Source: an uncultured Veillonella sp.
GTDB taxonomy: Bacteria; Bacillota; Negativicutes; Veillonellales; Veillonellaceae
Length of the DNA: 26,607 bases
Assembly (NCBI GenBank): GCA_900552715.1
Contig: USAV01000015.1
Location: 1-26,607, forward strand
Direction of reading: 5' to 3'
Shown: positions 1 through 8,205 of the stretch, one piece after another
Numbering within the stretch: position 1 is the stretch's first letter
Layout of the letters: each line of letters begins with the position of its first letter
Made by a program: the position numbers and the translations under genes
The notes under the pieces: generated by a model
What the model was told of the DNA's origin: nothing
Databases searched by the model: none
What the model saw: the letters and a program-made list of their open reading frames with translations, nothing else

Positions 1-455
1 GAAAAGCTATCATTCCCCATCAAACAAATCGTACCTACCAAGGCCAATATAACGGAAATAATCTCCCCTTTAGAGGGACGTTTACCATAACGGGCTAGCA
101 TGTAAATAATAATCATAGACGGCGCCAAGTATTGAAGTACCGTCGCAATGCCGGCCCCAGCTAAGGCAATGGATTTAAAGTATGTATATTGGCATAAGGC
201 CATCCCAAATACGCCAAACACGATAAGGCCAATTGTATCTTTCAAACTGCGAAAGACATCAAAGATAGCATTGCCATACTTAAACCACGCATAGACAACA
301 GTTAATAATCCCGCTGTAATTAAGCGCATGGTAACTAGCCATTCTAAGTTCATATCCCTAAAGTTGCTTAGGAACTGTACTGAAGCACCTGATACGCCCC
401 ATAAAACAGCGCCTAATAGGGTTAGTAGAACACCTATAACTTCGTATCGCTTCAT
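1..455 (-). CDS. EamA/DMT-family permease (partial, runs off left edge)
   Basis: The first 151 codons of a membrane protein are present; the start is the ATG at 455 and the rest lies beyond base 1. My translation begins MKRYEVIGVLLTLLGAVLWG and continues with alternating hydrophobic helices, including a helix with AGIATVLQYLAPSMIIIYML, which is typical of EamA (drug/metabolite transporter) permeases, where this half-domain is followed by a second copy. The glycine-rich first helix and the QYLAP motif are the basis of the call; substrate cannot be predicted. It starts only 4 bases after the stop codon of the YhcH-like gene upstream, so the two are probably co-transcribed. The C-terminal half is not visible, so intactness is unknown. 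Confidence 0.75.
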   Translation of the reverse strand, partial: MKRYEVIGVLLTLLGAVLWGVSGASVQFLSNFRDMNLEWLVTMRLITAGLLTVVYAWFKYGNAIFDVFRSLKDTIGLIVFGVFGMALCQYTYFKSIALAGAGIATVLQYLAPSMIIIYMLARYGKRPSKGEIISVILALVGTICLMGNDSF

Positions 456-459
456 AGGA

Positions 460-936
460 TTACTCGCCTAAGAGATCCACGTGTACTTTTACAACAACCT
501 TACGGATTTTAATAGGCTTATCATTAACCGCTAACAGTGGTCTATGGATATCAGATGGGAAGAATACCGTATAATACCCTTCCGGACAGTGGATGTGCCC
601 TTCATCAACGGCTTCGTTTGGATAGAAATAGCAATCTCGTTCTGGATAGGATTCAACAGGTTTAACGAGACCTTTATCTACGAAAAAGCCCATATTTTCT
701 TCGCCACTCACCATAAATTGAATATCTACATAGTTGCGATGAGACTCAGGTTTTGTAGTTTCAAACAATTTTGTTTCTACATCGTCTACATTGGCGTACA
801 TCATGTCCCCTTCAATGGCATGACGACCGCCTGGCAATGCTTTCAAATCTGTATTTTTTAAGAAATCTAAAGCTCGTACGATGGCTTTAGGATAACCCAT
901 TTTTGTATAATCTGCAGTAATGCTAGAGAAAAACAT
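460..936 (-). CDS. YhcH/YjgK/YiaL family protein (DUF386)
   Basis: A 158-residue protein of the YhcH/YiaL beta-sandwich (cupin-like) family, which is linked in other bacteria to sialic acid or other sugar catabolism and to biofilm formation; the exact reaction is unsettled. Family hallmarks include the N-terminal MFFSSI, the segment ALPGGRHAIEGDMMYANV, the central HRNYVDIQFMVSGEE and the C-terminal GYYTVFFPSDIHRP, which carry the conserved His, Glu and Asp residues expected to bind a metal. I chose the ATG at 936 because it is preceded by GGAAAGGA at good spacing and gives the usual family length; an upstream in-frame ATG at 984 would add 16 poorly matching residues. The EamA permease follows 4 bases downstream, suggesting a small sugar-acid uptake/processing operon (inference). 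Confidence 0.85.
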   Translation of the reverse strand: MFFSSITADYTKMGYPKAIVRALDFLKNTDLKALPGGRHAIEGDMMYANVDDVETKLFETTKPESHRNYVDIQFMVSGEENMGFFVDKGLVKPVESYPERDCYFYPNEAVDEGHIHCPEGYYTVFFPSDIHRPLLAVNDKPIKIRKVVVKVHVDLLGE

Positions 937-1292
937 ATATGATCCTTTCCCGATATATGGAAATAACACACGATACATAAGCAATTATATTATCTTAATG
1001 TTAGCACATATATACATAAAGGACTAGCAATTCTATGATTTCCACTGCATCTATACATACCAATGATTAGGTCCCCATATTCTCCGGTATCGATTAAGCT
1101 CTATCCTAATCTATTTCAAATATAGTAAAAGCCCTCCATACGCTACATATATGGAGGGCTCGTGTAAAATACTATTCAAATTTATGACTTACGTCAATTG
1201 TTATGCTATTAAGTTGTTACGATATGCAATTATCTATTCAGTTGTAGTGATTCTAACTGTATTTGATACAGTACGTGGACATGTTCTTAACT
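937..1292. other. Intergenic region, 356 bases without a gene
   Basis: This gap between the YhcH-like gene and the EF-G paralogue contains one strong intrinsic terminator (1121-1160) and a perfect 7-bp inverted repeat ACTGTAT/ATACAGT with a 3-base loop at 1256-1272, about 20 bases past the EF-G stop codon and without a T-run. The part nearest the YhcH-like gene is AT-rich and should hold its promoter; a TATAAT is present on the minus strand, but I see no convincing -35. I see no credible ORF or RNA gene here. Confidence 0.5.
1121..1160 (-). terminator. Intrinsic terminator of the EF-G paralogue
   Basis: Perfect 11-bp arms AGCCCTCCATA (1130-1140) and TATGGAGGGCT (1150-1160) enclose a 9-base loop. 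On the minus strand the stem is followed by TTTTA, the right orientation to end transcription of the EF-G gene, about 130 bases past its stop codon. Confidence 0.8.
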
Positions 1293-3359
1293 TTATTCTT
1301 GAGTCTTACGAGCCGCGATAATTTCTTCCGCTTGCTTATGTGGAACCTCTTCATAAGTATAGAACTGACGGTTAAATACGCCTTGTCCTTGAGTGATAGA
1401 GCGCAATGCAGTTACATAGTCGGCCATTTCAGCCAATGGTACTTGTGCTTTAACAACAGAAATACCTGTTCTTTCACTTTGTTCCATGCCTAATACACGA
1501 CCTCGACGGCTATTCAAATCACCCATGATGTCGCCCATGAAAGCATCTGGTGCAAACACGTTGACTTCATAAATTGGTTCTAATAGGACTGGTTTCGCCT
1601 TAGGAATTACATCCTTGATAGCTTGTGACGTAGCTACTTTAAATGCTAACTCTGAGGAGTCTACGCTATGGTAAGATCCATCCAAGAGTGTCACTTGCAC
1701 GCCAATCATAGGATATCCCGCAATTAAGCCTTTATCTAGGGTTTCTTTGGCACCCTTTTCCACTGCTGGTATGTATTGTTTAGGTACAGCACCACCAAAG
1801 ATTTTGTCTACGAATGCAAATTCGCTTCCATCGTATAATGGGTCCACTTGAATCTTAACGTGACCATATTGACCATGACCGCCACTTTGTTTCTTATATT
1901 TAGACTCGGTTTCAGCGGAGCCTTTAATTGTTTCGCGGTATGGAATATATGGAGTCACAAGTTTAGCTTGTACGCCATATTTACGATCCATTTTGTTGAG
2001 GATATGCTCGAGATGAACCTCGCCCATACAATCGATTTGTAGTTGACGGGCCTCAGCATTTTTCACTACTACGCAAGTAGGATCTTCTTCTGCTACTTTT
2101 AGAACAGCACCAGCTAATTTTTCCTCCTCACCTTTTTTCACAGGTTCTAATGCTACTGTGTATAGAGGTTGAGGGAAACGGATAGCGTCGTATGTCACTT
2201 TAAAGTCAGGAGCAGTTAATGTATCGCCAGTCTTAGCATTTGCTAATTTCGGTATCACTACGATATCGCCAGCTTTAGCGGCAGATACAGGGATTTGTTG
2301 CTTCCCGATAAGGGTAACCATCTTGCCCCATTTTTCTTCTACACCTTGGTTTACATCATAAAGGCGATCGCCTTCTTTTAGTTCACCAGAGAAGATACGT
2401 ACAAAGCTTTGTTTGCCTGCGAATGGGTCTAACAATGTTTTAAATACGAATGCAGTTAAAGGTTTATCTACATGTACTACACATTGTTCGCCGGTTTCCG
2501 CATCAGTTGCGGTCATCACTTTTTTAGTTGCATCCGGCATGTAACGGATCATACGATCCAATACTTGATCTAGGCCAATACGAGATGTGGCACTGCCACA
2601 CATGATTGGGCACACACGGCCACTAATCATCCCTTCACGCAAGCCTTGGCGAATTTCCTCTAAGGATAATTCTTCGCCTTCTAAATATTTTTCCAACAAT
2701 TCATCGCTACCTTCAGCCGCGGCTTCTACGGTCATTTCCCGAATTTCTTGAGCCTTTTCGATAAGGTGAGCTGGTACAGCAATCTCTGTTGGTTGGCCGT
2801 CCTTGTAAGTAAACGCAGTCATTTTTGCTACGTCTACGACGCCTTCAAAGTTGGCGCCTTCACCGATAGGAATCTGCAATGGCATAATGCCTTTGCCAAA
2901 TAATTCCCGCATTCTTTCAATAGTACCGAAGAAATCGGCACCATCCACATCCATTTTATTGATAAATGCCATGCGTGGCATTTGTAATTCAACTGCATAA
3001 TCCCATGCGCGAACTGTGTCAGTTTCTACACCAGATGTGGCGGATAGTACCATCAACATACCATCGCACGCACGCAAAGCGGCACGAACTTCACCATGGA
3101 ATTCATTATAGCCTGGAGTATCTACGAAGTTAACCTTATGGTCATGCCATTCACATGGAGCCATGCCCAATTGGATTGTTACGTTACGTTTAATTTCTTC
3201 AGGTTCAAAGTCCATAATATGTTTATTGTCTTGGCCTTTACCTACGAAATCAACCGCACCAGAGGTTAACAACAAAGATTCGACAAGAGCTGTTTTACCC
3301 GCACCATCGTGGGAAACAACAGCAACATTTCTAATTTTATCACTACTGTACTCTTTCAT
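1293..3359 (-). CDS. Elongation factor G paralogue (EF-G-like translation GTPase)
   Basis: A 688-residue, full-length, five-domain EF-G-type GTPase expected to act on the ribosome in the cytoplasm. The G domain shows a P-loop SHDGAGKT (about residues 16-23), a switch-I-like RNVTI, the DTPGY G3 motif (80-84) and NKMD (134-137). Domain II (around 300-380), a domain III with CMGEVHLE, a domain IV beginning near KQSGGHGQYGHVKI, and a C-terminal domain V with SRRGRVLGME follow. Canonical EF-G has AHIDAGKTT and RGITI, so this matches the divergent EF-G-like (FusA2-type) subfamily rather than the str-operon translocase. Start supported by AAGGAGG 7 bases upstream. It stands alone between two terminators, without rpsL, rpsG or tuf. 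Whether it is a translocase, recycling factor or stress paralogue cannot be told from sequence. Confidence 0.88.
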   Translation of the reverse strand: MKEYSSDKIRNVAVVSHDGAGKTALVESLLLTSGAVDFVGKGQDNKHIMDFEPEEIKRNVTIQLGMAPCEWHDHKVNFVDTPGYNEFHGEVRAALRACDGMLMVLSATSGVETDTVRAWDYAVELQMPRMAFINKMDVDGADFFGTIERMRELFGKGIMPLQIPIGEGANFEGVVDVAKMTAFTYKDGQPTEIAVPAHLIEKAQEIREMTVEAAAEGSDELLEKYLEGEELSLEEIRQGLREGMISGRVCPIMCGSATSRIGLDQVLDRMIRYMPDATKKVMTATDAETGEQCVVHVDKPLTAFVFKTLLDPFAGKQSFVRIFSGELKEGDRLYDVNQGVEEKWGKMVTLIGKQQIPVSAAKAGDIVVIPKLANAKTGDTLTAPDFKVTYDAIRFPQPLYTVALEPVKKGEEEKLAGAVLKVAEEDPTCVVVKNAEARQLQIDCMGEVHLEHILNKMDRKYGVQAKLVTPYIPYRETIKGSAETESKYKKQSGGHGQYGHVKIQVDPLYDGSEFAFVDKIFGGAVPKQYIPAVEKGAKETLDKGLIAGYPMIGVQVTLLDGSYHSVDSSELAFKVATSQAIKDVIPKAKPVLLEPIYEVNVFAPDAFMGDIMGDLNSRRGRVLGMEQSERTGISVVKAQVPLAEMADYVTALRSITQGQGVFNRQFYTYEEVPHKQAEEIIAARKTQE

Positions 3360-3423
3360 CGGAATCGCCTCCTTAATGGCAAATTACGGCTTTTGCTATT
3401 ACATTTCGACACCCAAATAGAAA

Positions 3424-3464
3424 AGTCCTCTTTTTCCGAAAAAATTTATCAAAAAAAGAGGACT
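3424..3464 (-). terminator. Intrinsic terminator after the Yip1-like gene
   Basis: Arms AGTCCTCTTTTT (3424-3435) and AAAAAGAGGACT (3453-3464) form a 12-bp stem with a 17-base A/T-rich loop; the minus-strand stem is followed by TTTTCT. It lies about 30 bases downstream of the Yip1-like stop and separates that operon from the EF-G gene. Confidence 0.75.
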
Positions 3465-3493
3465 CTTTATTAATATTAATTTATAAATCAGTA

Positions 3494-4159
3494 TTATCTA
3501 CCCACTAAAGAGGCACAGCCTCCAAGAAGTGCCATGAAAAGTGCCCAAATTATAGCGAAGATTATGGACGTTAAGATGCAAGCAATGAATACTTTCATTT
3601 TAGTAAGCATGACTTGTCTTGCCATAAGTTCTAAGGATACCCAAATGGATATAACAAATAATGCTATTGTTCCTACAACATAGATGACACCAGCAAGGGC
3701 ACTACTATCGGATGCTAAACCTAACATGCCCATTAAAACCAAGACTATCGTATAACCAATACTAAATAATAGTACGCCATACCCTTGTAAATACCAACTA
3801 ACTTTCATAATCGCTTGTACGTTGTCGGTACCACCCATCTTAGTGATAACCCAGTTATATACATAGGAACCGATGGCCACCATCACAAAGGACCAGCCGA
3901 TACTAATAAGCCATGCAAAGATGAATATAAAACTGGCACCGATACCTAGTAAATAGGTTAAACCAGTAAATTCATTATGAGGGAGAAATGGAATTAGCAT
4001 AGTCCCAAATAAAGCTAATATAATATATGGAATAGCCCACAGAAATACAGTGCCCCAGAATCCTTTTTGCAATGTCCCCGATTGTACAACTTGATCAATA
4101 CCGCCTTTAAAAGGACTAGCAAATAACCGCCAAAAATCAGAATACCATTTTGTCTTCAT
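3494..4159 (-). CDS. Yip1-domain-like multi-pass membrane protein
   Basis: A 221-residue inner-membrane protein with about five hydrophobic helices (roughly residues 33-56, 68-100, 124-147, 155-176 and 188-213). The short soluble N-terminus with SDFWRLFASPFKG and the second helix pair followed by NWVITKMGGTDNVQAIMKVSWYLQGY resemble bacterial Yip1-family proteins, where the conserved segment between helices has the form G-G-x-x-x-x-x-x-x-x-x-x-x-Y. No catalytic residues are visible and the bacterial family has no established function. The start at 4159 is preceded by GAGG about 6 bases upstream. It begins 20 bases after the hydE stop codon, so it is the last gene of a likely four-gene operon and is followed by a strong terminator. 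The family assignment is by resemblance only. Confidence 0.6.
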   Translation of the reverse strand: MKTKWYSDFWRLFASPFKGGIDQVVQSGTLQKGFWGTVFLWAIPYIILALFGTMLIPFLPHNEFTGLTYLLGIGASFIFIFAWLISIGWSFVMVAIGSYVYNWVITKMGGTDNVQAIMKVSWYLQGYGVLLFSIGYTIVLVLMGMLGLASDSSALAGVIYVVGTIALFVISIWVSLELMARQVMLTKMKVFIACILTSIIFAIIWALFMALLGGCASLVGR

Positions 4160-4179
4160 AATACAACCTCATATATAAA

Positions 4180-5298
4180 CTAAAACTCTCCCGTACGCTT
4201 GCCGTAATGTTTGGAGTCACCATTTTGCTTCCACCCAACGGTGTCACCGATAGACATAACGCGGCGCGTTAAGCAGTCTTTACATTTGTCTGCATTATCA
4301 TCTACACAAGGTTTGTTATCATATAGCAAATACTTTGCCCGATGTTCAGGGATTGTAATAATAGGCATCAAAATATTGGCACCTGCAGCAAGGCCTTTTT
4401 CACGGCCAAGTTTATCTAGCGCTTGTAACGCTGTTGTGGCCGCAATATTTACGTCTTTCAAGAATAAACGGGTCAATGCAATCATCTTTAGGCCCAATTG
4501 AATGCGGCGCAATTTACCAACTTCATCATCGATGCCCATAGCTAATGCTTCTTGACCTAGCGGCGTATCGTGATGTACCACATATGGTCCCATGCCGATC
4601 ATGTCGATATCCATATCACGATAGAACAAGATATCATTTACTAGGTCTTCTTCAGTTTGACCAGGCAAACCAATCATAACACCTGTACCTACTTGAAAGC
4701 CTACACGGCGCAAACGACGTAAGCATTCAACGCGCGTTTCAAAGGAGTGCAATTCATCTTGAGGATGAATTTTATGGTACAGTTCTTTATTTGTTGTTTC
4801 AATGCGCAATAAGTAACGACTAGCACCAGCTTCACGCATACGGCGGTACGCCTCTTCGCTTTGCTCTCCTACGCACATCGTAATGCCGAGGGAACCATCG
4901 CCGATGGCTTTAATATCGCGAATGAGATCTACCACATAATCGACAAATATATCATCACTGCGTTCACCAGATTGGAGTGTAATAGAACCATATTCATGGT
5001 CATAGGCCCACTGTGCCATCTTGATAATATCTTCTCGATTCATATCAAAGCGTTCCGTCTTATCATTTTCACGACGGATACCGCAGTAATTACAGTTTTT
5101 AATGCATCGGTTCGAGAACTCGATAAGGCCACGATAATACGCTACAGGCTGTACATATTTCGCCTTCACTTCATAAGCCTTTTTATATATTAACTGCAAC
5201 TGTTCTTCATCAGTTACAGACATGAGAAATCGCAATTCTTCCTCGGTTAGCCATTCATCGCCAACGAGATCTTTAGCAAGAATATCTTGCACTTGCAA
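4180..5298 (-). CDS. hydE: [FeFe]-hydrogenase H-cluster maturase HydE (radical SAM)
   Basis: Radical-SAM enzyme of the BioB/HydE group that helps build the diiron subsite of [FeFe]-hydrogenase. The radical-SAM cluster motif CIKNCNYC (Cys65, Cys69, Cys72) sits in the typical context LIEFSNRC, followed by YCGIRREN. Other HydE-like features are LQSGE, YLLRIETTN, GTGVMIGLPGQTEEDLVND and the GMGPYVVHHDTPL segment. The C-terminus carries Cys-x7-Cys-x2-Cys (PCVDDNADKCKDC), matching the spacing of the optional second Fe-S cluster of the Thermotoga enzyme. I chose a TTG start at 5298 because AAGGA lies 9 bases upstream and the product then aligns with known HydE N-termini; an ATG at 5316 overlaps yaaA by 14 bases and has no Shine-Dalgarno. 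Neither hydF nor hydG lies in the window. Length 372 residues, slightly longer than Thermotoga HydE. Confidence 0.9.
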   Translation of the reverse strand: MQVQDILAKDLVGDEWLTEEELRFLMSVTDEEQLQLIYKKAYEVKAKYVQPVAYYRGLIEFSNRCIKNCNYCGIRRENDKTERFDMNREDIIKMAQWAYDHEYGSITLQSGERSDDIFVDYVVDLIRDIKAIGDGSLGITMCVGEQSEEAYRRMREAGASRYLLRIETTNKELYHKIHPQDELHSFETRVECLRRLRRVGFQVGTGVMIGLPGQTEEDLVNDILFYRDMDIDMIGMGPYVVHHDTPLGQEALAMGIDDEVGKLRRIQLGLKMIALTRLFLKDVNIAATTALQALDKLGREKGLAAGANILMPIITIPEHRAKYLLYDNKPCVDDNADKCKDCLTRRVMSIGDTVGWKQNGDSKHYGKRTGEF

Positions 5299-5302
5299 AC
5301 AA

Positions 5303-6046
5303 TCACTTCCTTTCATAACGAACCGTCATCGATTCGCTTGGTATGGTAATGGATTCAATATCTGTAACACAGATAAATCCATTAATTTCACGCGGCAAAT
5401 CTCGTACATGTTTCACTTGCTCCATCAAACATGCATGCGCCATCATGCCACGACTCATTTTGGAGGACGTACTCATCTGTTTAAATGTATCGCCTCGTAA
5501 TTCCCAAAATTCAACGGTCACTACCTTTGGATGGTTTACCATTTTAGCATATTCTTTAGACGCTAGATTGAGAATCCAATCTTCCTTGTGAAAGTAGGCA
5601 TCTACCGCTTCACGCCACGTGTCATATAAGTTAATGCCTACCTTATCCACCATATCGAGTCGATAGTCTCTAACGCCCATCATAGGCTCTACAACACCGT
5701 ACAACGCAGACATCACAACAAGATGGCTTTCACCAAAGGCCTTGGCCTCTTCAGTCAAATTCGACCAGTTCAAATATTTGAAAGCAATGCCATCGTAGCT
5801 TTCACAAGCATGCCCAACAGGATGGGACTCAAAAGCTTGATAGAAATCAAAGAGCGCCTGCGCCTTATCATCCTTGAGTTTCAAAGCTTTACCAAGGGCC
5901 GCCACATCTAGGGACTGCACATGTTTTACAATGTCTTGCGTAATGTGCGGTTGAAATTGACCGTCCTGAACCGCACTATGTACTGCCCCATCATTGCCAA
6001 CAGTAGTAATCGTTTTTGTCTTACTAGGAGAGAGGACGATTTTCAT
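5303..6046 (-). CDS. yaaA: Peroxide stress protein YaaA (UPF0246/DUF328)
   Basis: A 247-residue cytoplasmic protein of the YaaA family, which in E. coli limits free intracellular iron and protects DNA and proteins during peroxide stress and binds DNA through a helix-hairpin-helix-like element. The N-terminus MKIVLSPSKTK matches the family signature (MKIVLSPAKTL), and typical segments follow: FQAFESHPVGHACESYDGIAFK, LVVMSALYGVVEPMMGVRDYRLDM, the NLASKEY motif and the C-terminal ARGLMxR-like MSRGMMAHACL. Full length for the family. Its start overlaps the end of the upstream gene by 23 bases and AAGGCGG lies about 10 bases before the ATG; its TGA is 4 bases before the hydE start. A redox-stress protein beside an oxygen-sensitive Fe-S maturase is suggestive but not proof of a shared role. 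Confidence 0.92.
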   Translation of the reverse strand: MKIVLSPSKTKTITTVGNDGAVHSAVQDGQFQPHITQDIVKHVQSLDVAALGKALKLKDDKAQALFDFYQAFESHPVGHACESYDGIAFKYLNWSNLTEEAKAFGESHLVVMSALYGVVEPMMGVRDYRLDMVDKVGINLYDTWREAVDAYFHKEDWILNLASKEYAKMVNHPKVVTVEFWELRGDTFKQMSTSSKMSRGMMAHACLMEQVKHVRDLPREINGFICVTDIESITIPSESMTVRYERK

Positions 6047-6626
6047 GAGATAATTCCGCCTTGATAGTTTCCTCTGTCAAATTGTCGATCAACTCAGGAT
6101 TCCACAACATAAGAGGCACAGCCACTACATGACTAGCTTTCATTTCTTTACATAAATTAATGCATTCTTTAAGGTAATCAGAATCTTCATCTACAAGATC
6201 GCATACGATCACAACGTGACGGCCTTTTAAATTTACACCTTCGTAGTCGATGCTTCCAGCAGATACTGTAAGCATACCTGTTTCCAAACGACCTTCGCTC
6301 ATGTCGTTCAAGCGAGACATTAGAACGTGTTCGAGCATAGTGGATACAGGTGTCACTACGCGGCCAATGCCGATAAGAGCTTCAGGTTGGGCGTGAACAA
6401 TAACTGTTTTCTTGCGTTTATCAGTTCTAAAATCAACGAGAGCTTTTTCTAAAGCGCCAAAGAACACGAATAATTGCCAAGGATCAAAAGAACCTGTTTG
6501 GAACATGTCGATAACAGAGCCATCCTCATCCATATTTAGGCGCGTTAATAATTCCTCTGCAATGTCGTCTACTACAACACTAAAATCAGATTGCATTGCA
6601 TCTTGTACTTTTACTTCCTCTGCCAT
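6024..6626 (-). CDS. Uncharacterised protein with a degenerate phosphoribosyltransferase-like segment
   Basis: A 200-residue acidic, soluble protein I do not recognise. No signal peptide or membrane helix. The first 60 residues are a helical, acidic region (SVVVDDIAEELLTRLNMDED, then a SVIDMF segment). The second half has an alternating beta-alpha pattern: TVIVHAQPEALIGIGRVV, then GRHVVIVCDLVDEDSDYL, then ASHVVAVPLM. The hydrophobic strand followed by CDLVDEDSDYL resembles the PRPP loop of type I phosphoribosyltransferases (hhhhDDxxxTGxT) but lacks the TG pair, so a Rossmann-like, possibly non-catalytic PRTase fold is only a guess. A strong AGGAGG lies 6 bases before the ATG. It overlaps yaaA by 23 bases and leads the operon with yaaA, hydE and the Yip1-like gene. 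Confidence 0.75.
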   Translation of the reverse strand: MAEEVKVQDAMQSDFSVVVDDIAEELLTRLNMDEDGSVIDMFQTGSFDPWQLFVFFGALEKALVDFRTDKRKKTVIVHAQPEALIGIGRVVTPVSTMLEHVLMSRLNDMSEGRLETGMLTVSAGSIDYEGVNLKGRHVVIVCDLVDEDSDYLKECINLCKEMKASHVVAVPLMLWNPELIDNLTEETIKAELSHENRPLS

Positions 6627-6923
6627 TAGGTCCTCCTAATTTCTATCTATTACACTGGTGAGGGAATTCTCCCTACAGATTTATGCTATCTTTAATTGTA
6701 ACATATTTTATAGCCCACATGGGTATTCTTGGATACGCTTTTTACATAATCAATATACATGACCGAATATGAAAAAAAGACCGCCACCGCGGTCTTTTTC
6801 TCTATCATTATTAGCTTTACACTATGAGCTAACGATTCGATTGTTTTCTAAGCCTTACTACTAGTATACTAGCTTCATGCAAATATGAGATTGTGTGTTA
6901 TGCACCTACTATAAGCTTATATA
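6627..6923. other. Intergenic region between mntH and the yaaA-hydE operon
   Basis: Besides the terminator at 6774-6799, this gap holds a perfect 12-bp palindrome CTAGTATACTAG (6861-6872), a near-direct repeat of the mntH 3' end (TTATGCACCTACTATA at 6898-6913 versus TTATGCGCCTACATAG at 6924-6939), and a small hairpin AGGGA-GAAT-TCCCT in the leader of the 6024-6626 gene. Minus-strand TATAAA and TACAAT hexamers upstream of that gene are possible -10 sites, but neither has a good -35. Confidence 0.45.
6774..6799 (-). terminator. Intrinsic terminator of the mntH operon (bidirectional sequence)
   Basis: Arms AAAAAGACCGC (6774-6784) and GCGGTCTTTTT (6789-6799) flank a CACC tetraloop; T-runs occur on both strands. 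In the minus direction it lies about 125 bases past the mntH stop and upstream of the next operon. Confidence 0.85.
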
Positions 6924-8186
6924 TTATGCGCCTACATAGAGTAGGTAGATGTTCATAACAGTTACCACAATGCCAATGCCCCATAACAGTACATTCGTAT
7001 ATTTGTGATTCGCATATTGCCCCATCACCTTGCGGCTACTTGTCATATATAGCTGCAAGAAAATAGTTATCGGCAATTGCAAGCTCAAGAACATTTGGGA
7101 AATCAACAATGCTTGGAATGAATCGGTAACGAATACAATCAATAGCAATGCTGGAATATAGGTTAACGCCAAGCCCAATCTTGTATGGAAGTCTTTCATA
7201 TCGTAAGACTCACCAAACATGCCGGCAAAGATACTAGCCCCAGCCATGCCTGCCGTAGCAGATGACGCAAAGCCTGCAAAGAGCAATGCGATGGCAAAGA
7301 TTGTACCTGCTGCAGGTCCAATGAGAGGTCGTAACAACTCCTCAGCTTGTTCAAGCTCTGTTACTTCAATGCCATGAGCAAAGAACACTGCCGCCGCCAA
7401 TAGAATCATGGCGGAGTTAATCATCCAGCCAATCCCCATAGACAATAGGGTATCTAGAAATTCATAACGCAATTGGCGCTTCATTACAGAAGGATCTTGC
7501 GTGTTGAACTGGCGACTTTGGATAATTTCTGAATGCAAGAACAAATTGTGAGGCATAATAACAGCCCCTAAGATACTCAAAATAACGAGCATAGACTCAT
7601 TTGGAATCTTCGGATCCACCCAACCAATACCAGCCGCAGCCCAATCTACATTGACCATATTCACCTCTACGAGGTAGGCCAACGCAATAAGGGATACAAA
7701 GCCGGCAATGATACGCTCTAACTTCCGATAGGAGTTTGTTACGAGCATAATCGTACAGATTACAGCCGTCAACACACTGCCTATCAAAAGAGGAATGCCA
7801 AAGAGCATTTTTAAGGCGATAGCAGCGCCGATAAATTCAGCAAGTGCAGTCGCCGCCGCTGCAATGCCCGCCGTACTCAGTACGAACCGCGATACATAAC
7901 GAGGCAAAAACTCATAGGCACATTCGGACAAACATTGACCTCGTACAATGCCTAAGTGGGCCACGTTATGTTGCAATAAAATAAGCATAATCGTAGATAG
8001 TGTGACTACCCACAATAGCTCATACCCGTAACTAGCACCGGCAGCGAGATTGGCCGCCCAGTTGCCAGGGTCGATAAACCCTACCGTTACGATGATGCCA
8101 GGCCCAATATATTTAAAGACCTCGCTCACCTGCTGCTTACCGTTTTGATGGACAGTAAATAGCTGTTTCTTTAAAAAATCAATCAT
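6924..8186 (-). CDS. mntH: NRAMP-family divalent metal transporter MntH
   Basis: A 420-residue proton-coupled importer of Mn2+ (and Fe2+) in the cytoplasmic membrane, with about eleven hydrophobic helices. Both metal-binding hallmarks of the NRAMP family are present: DPGN in helix 1 (Asp39-Asn42, within GFIDPGNWAANLAAGASYGY) and MPHNLFLHSEIIQSR in helix 6 (around residue 210). These make a manganese/iron role more likely than a magnesium-type NRAMP-related protein, which lacks the methionine. Full length; AAGGAG lies 5 bases before the ATG. It starts 19 bases after the SLH/porin-like gene and probably shares its promoter at 8993-9021. I did not identify an MntR or Fur box with confidence. Co-location with an envelope protein suggests coupled outer- and inner-membrane metal handling (inference). 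Confidence 0.93.
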   Translation of the reverse strand: MIDFLKKQLFTVHQNGKQQVSEVFKYIGPGIIVTVGFIDPGNWAANLAAGASYGYELLWVVTLSTIMLILLQHNVAHLGIVRGQCLSECAYEFLPRYVSRFVLSTAGIAAAATALAEFIGAAIALKMLFGIPLLIGSVLTAVICTIMLVTNSYRKLERIIAGFVSLIALAYLVEVNMVNVDWAAAGIGWVDPKIPNESMLVILSILGAVIMPHNLFLHSEIIQSRQFNTQDPSVMKRQLRYEFLDTLLSMGIGWMINSAMILLAAAVFFAHGIEVTELEQAEELLRPLIGPAAGTIFAIALLFAGFASSATAGMAGASIFAGMFGESYDMKDFHTRLGLALTYIPALLLIVFVTDSFQALLISQMFLSLQLPITIFLQLYMTSSRKVMGQYANHKYTNVLLWGIGIVVTVMNIYLLYVGA

Positions 8187-8205
8187 TATAACTCCTTAAA
8201 TAGGG

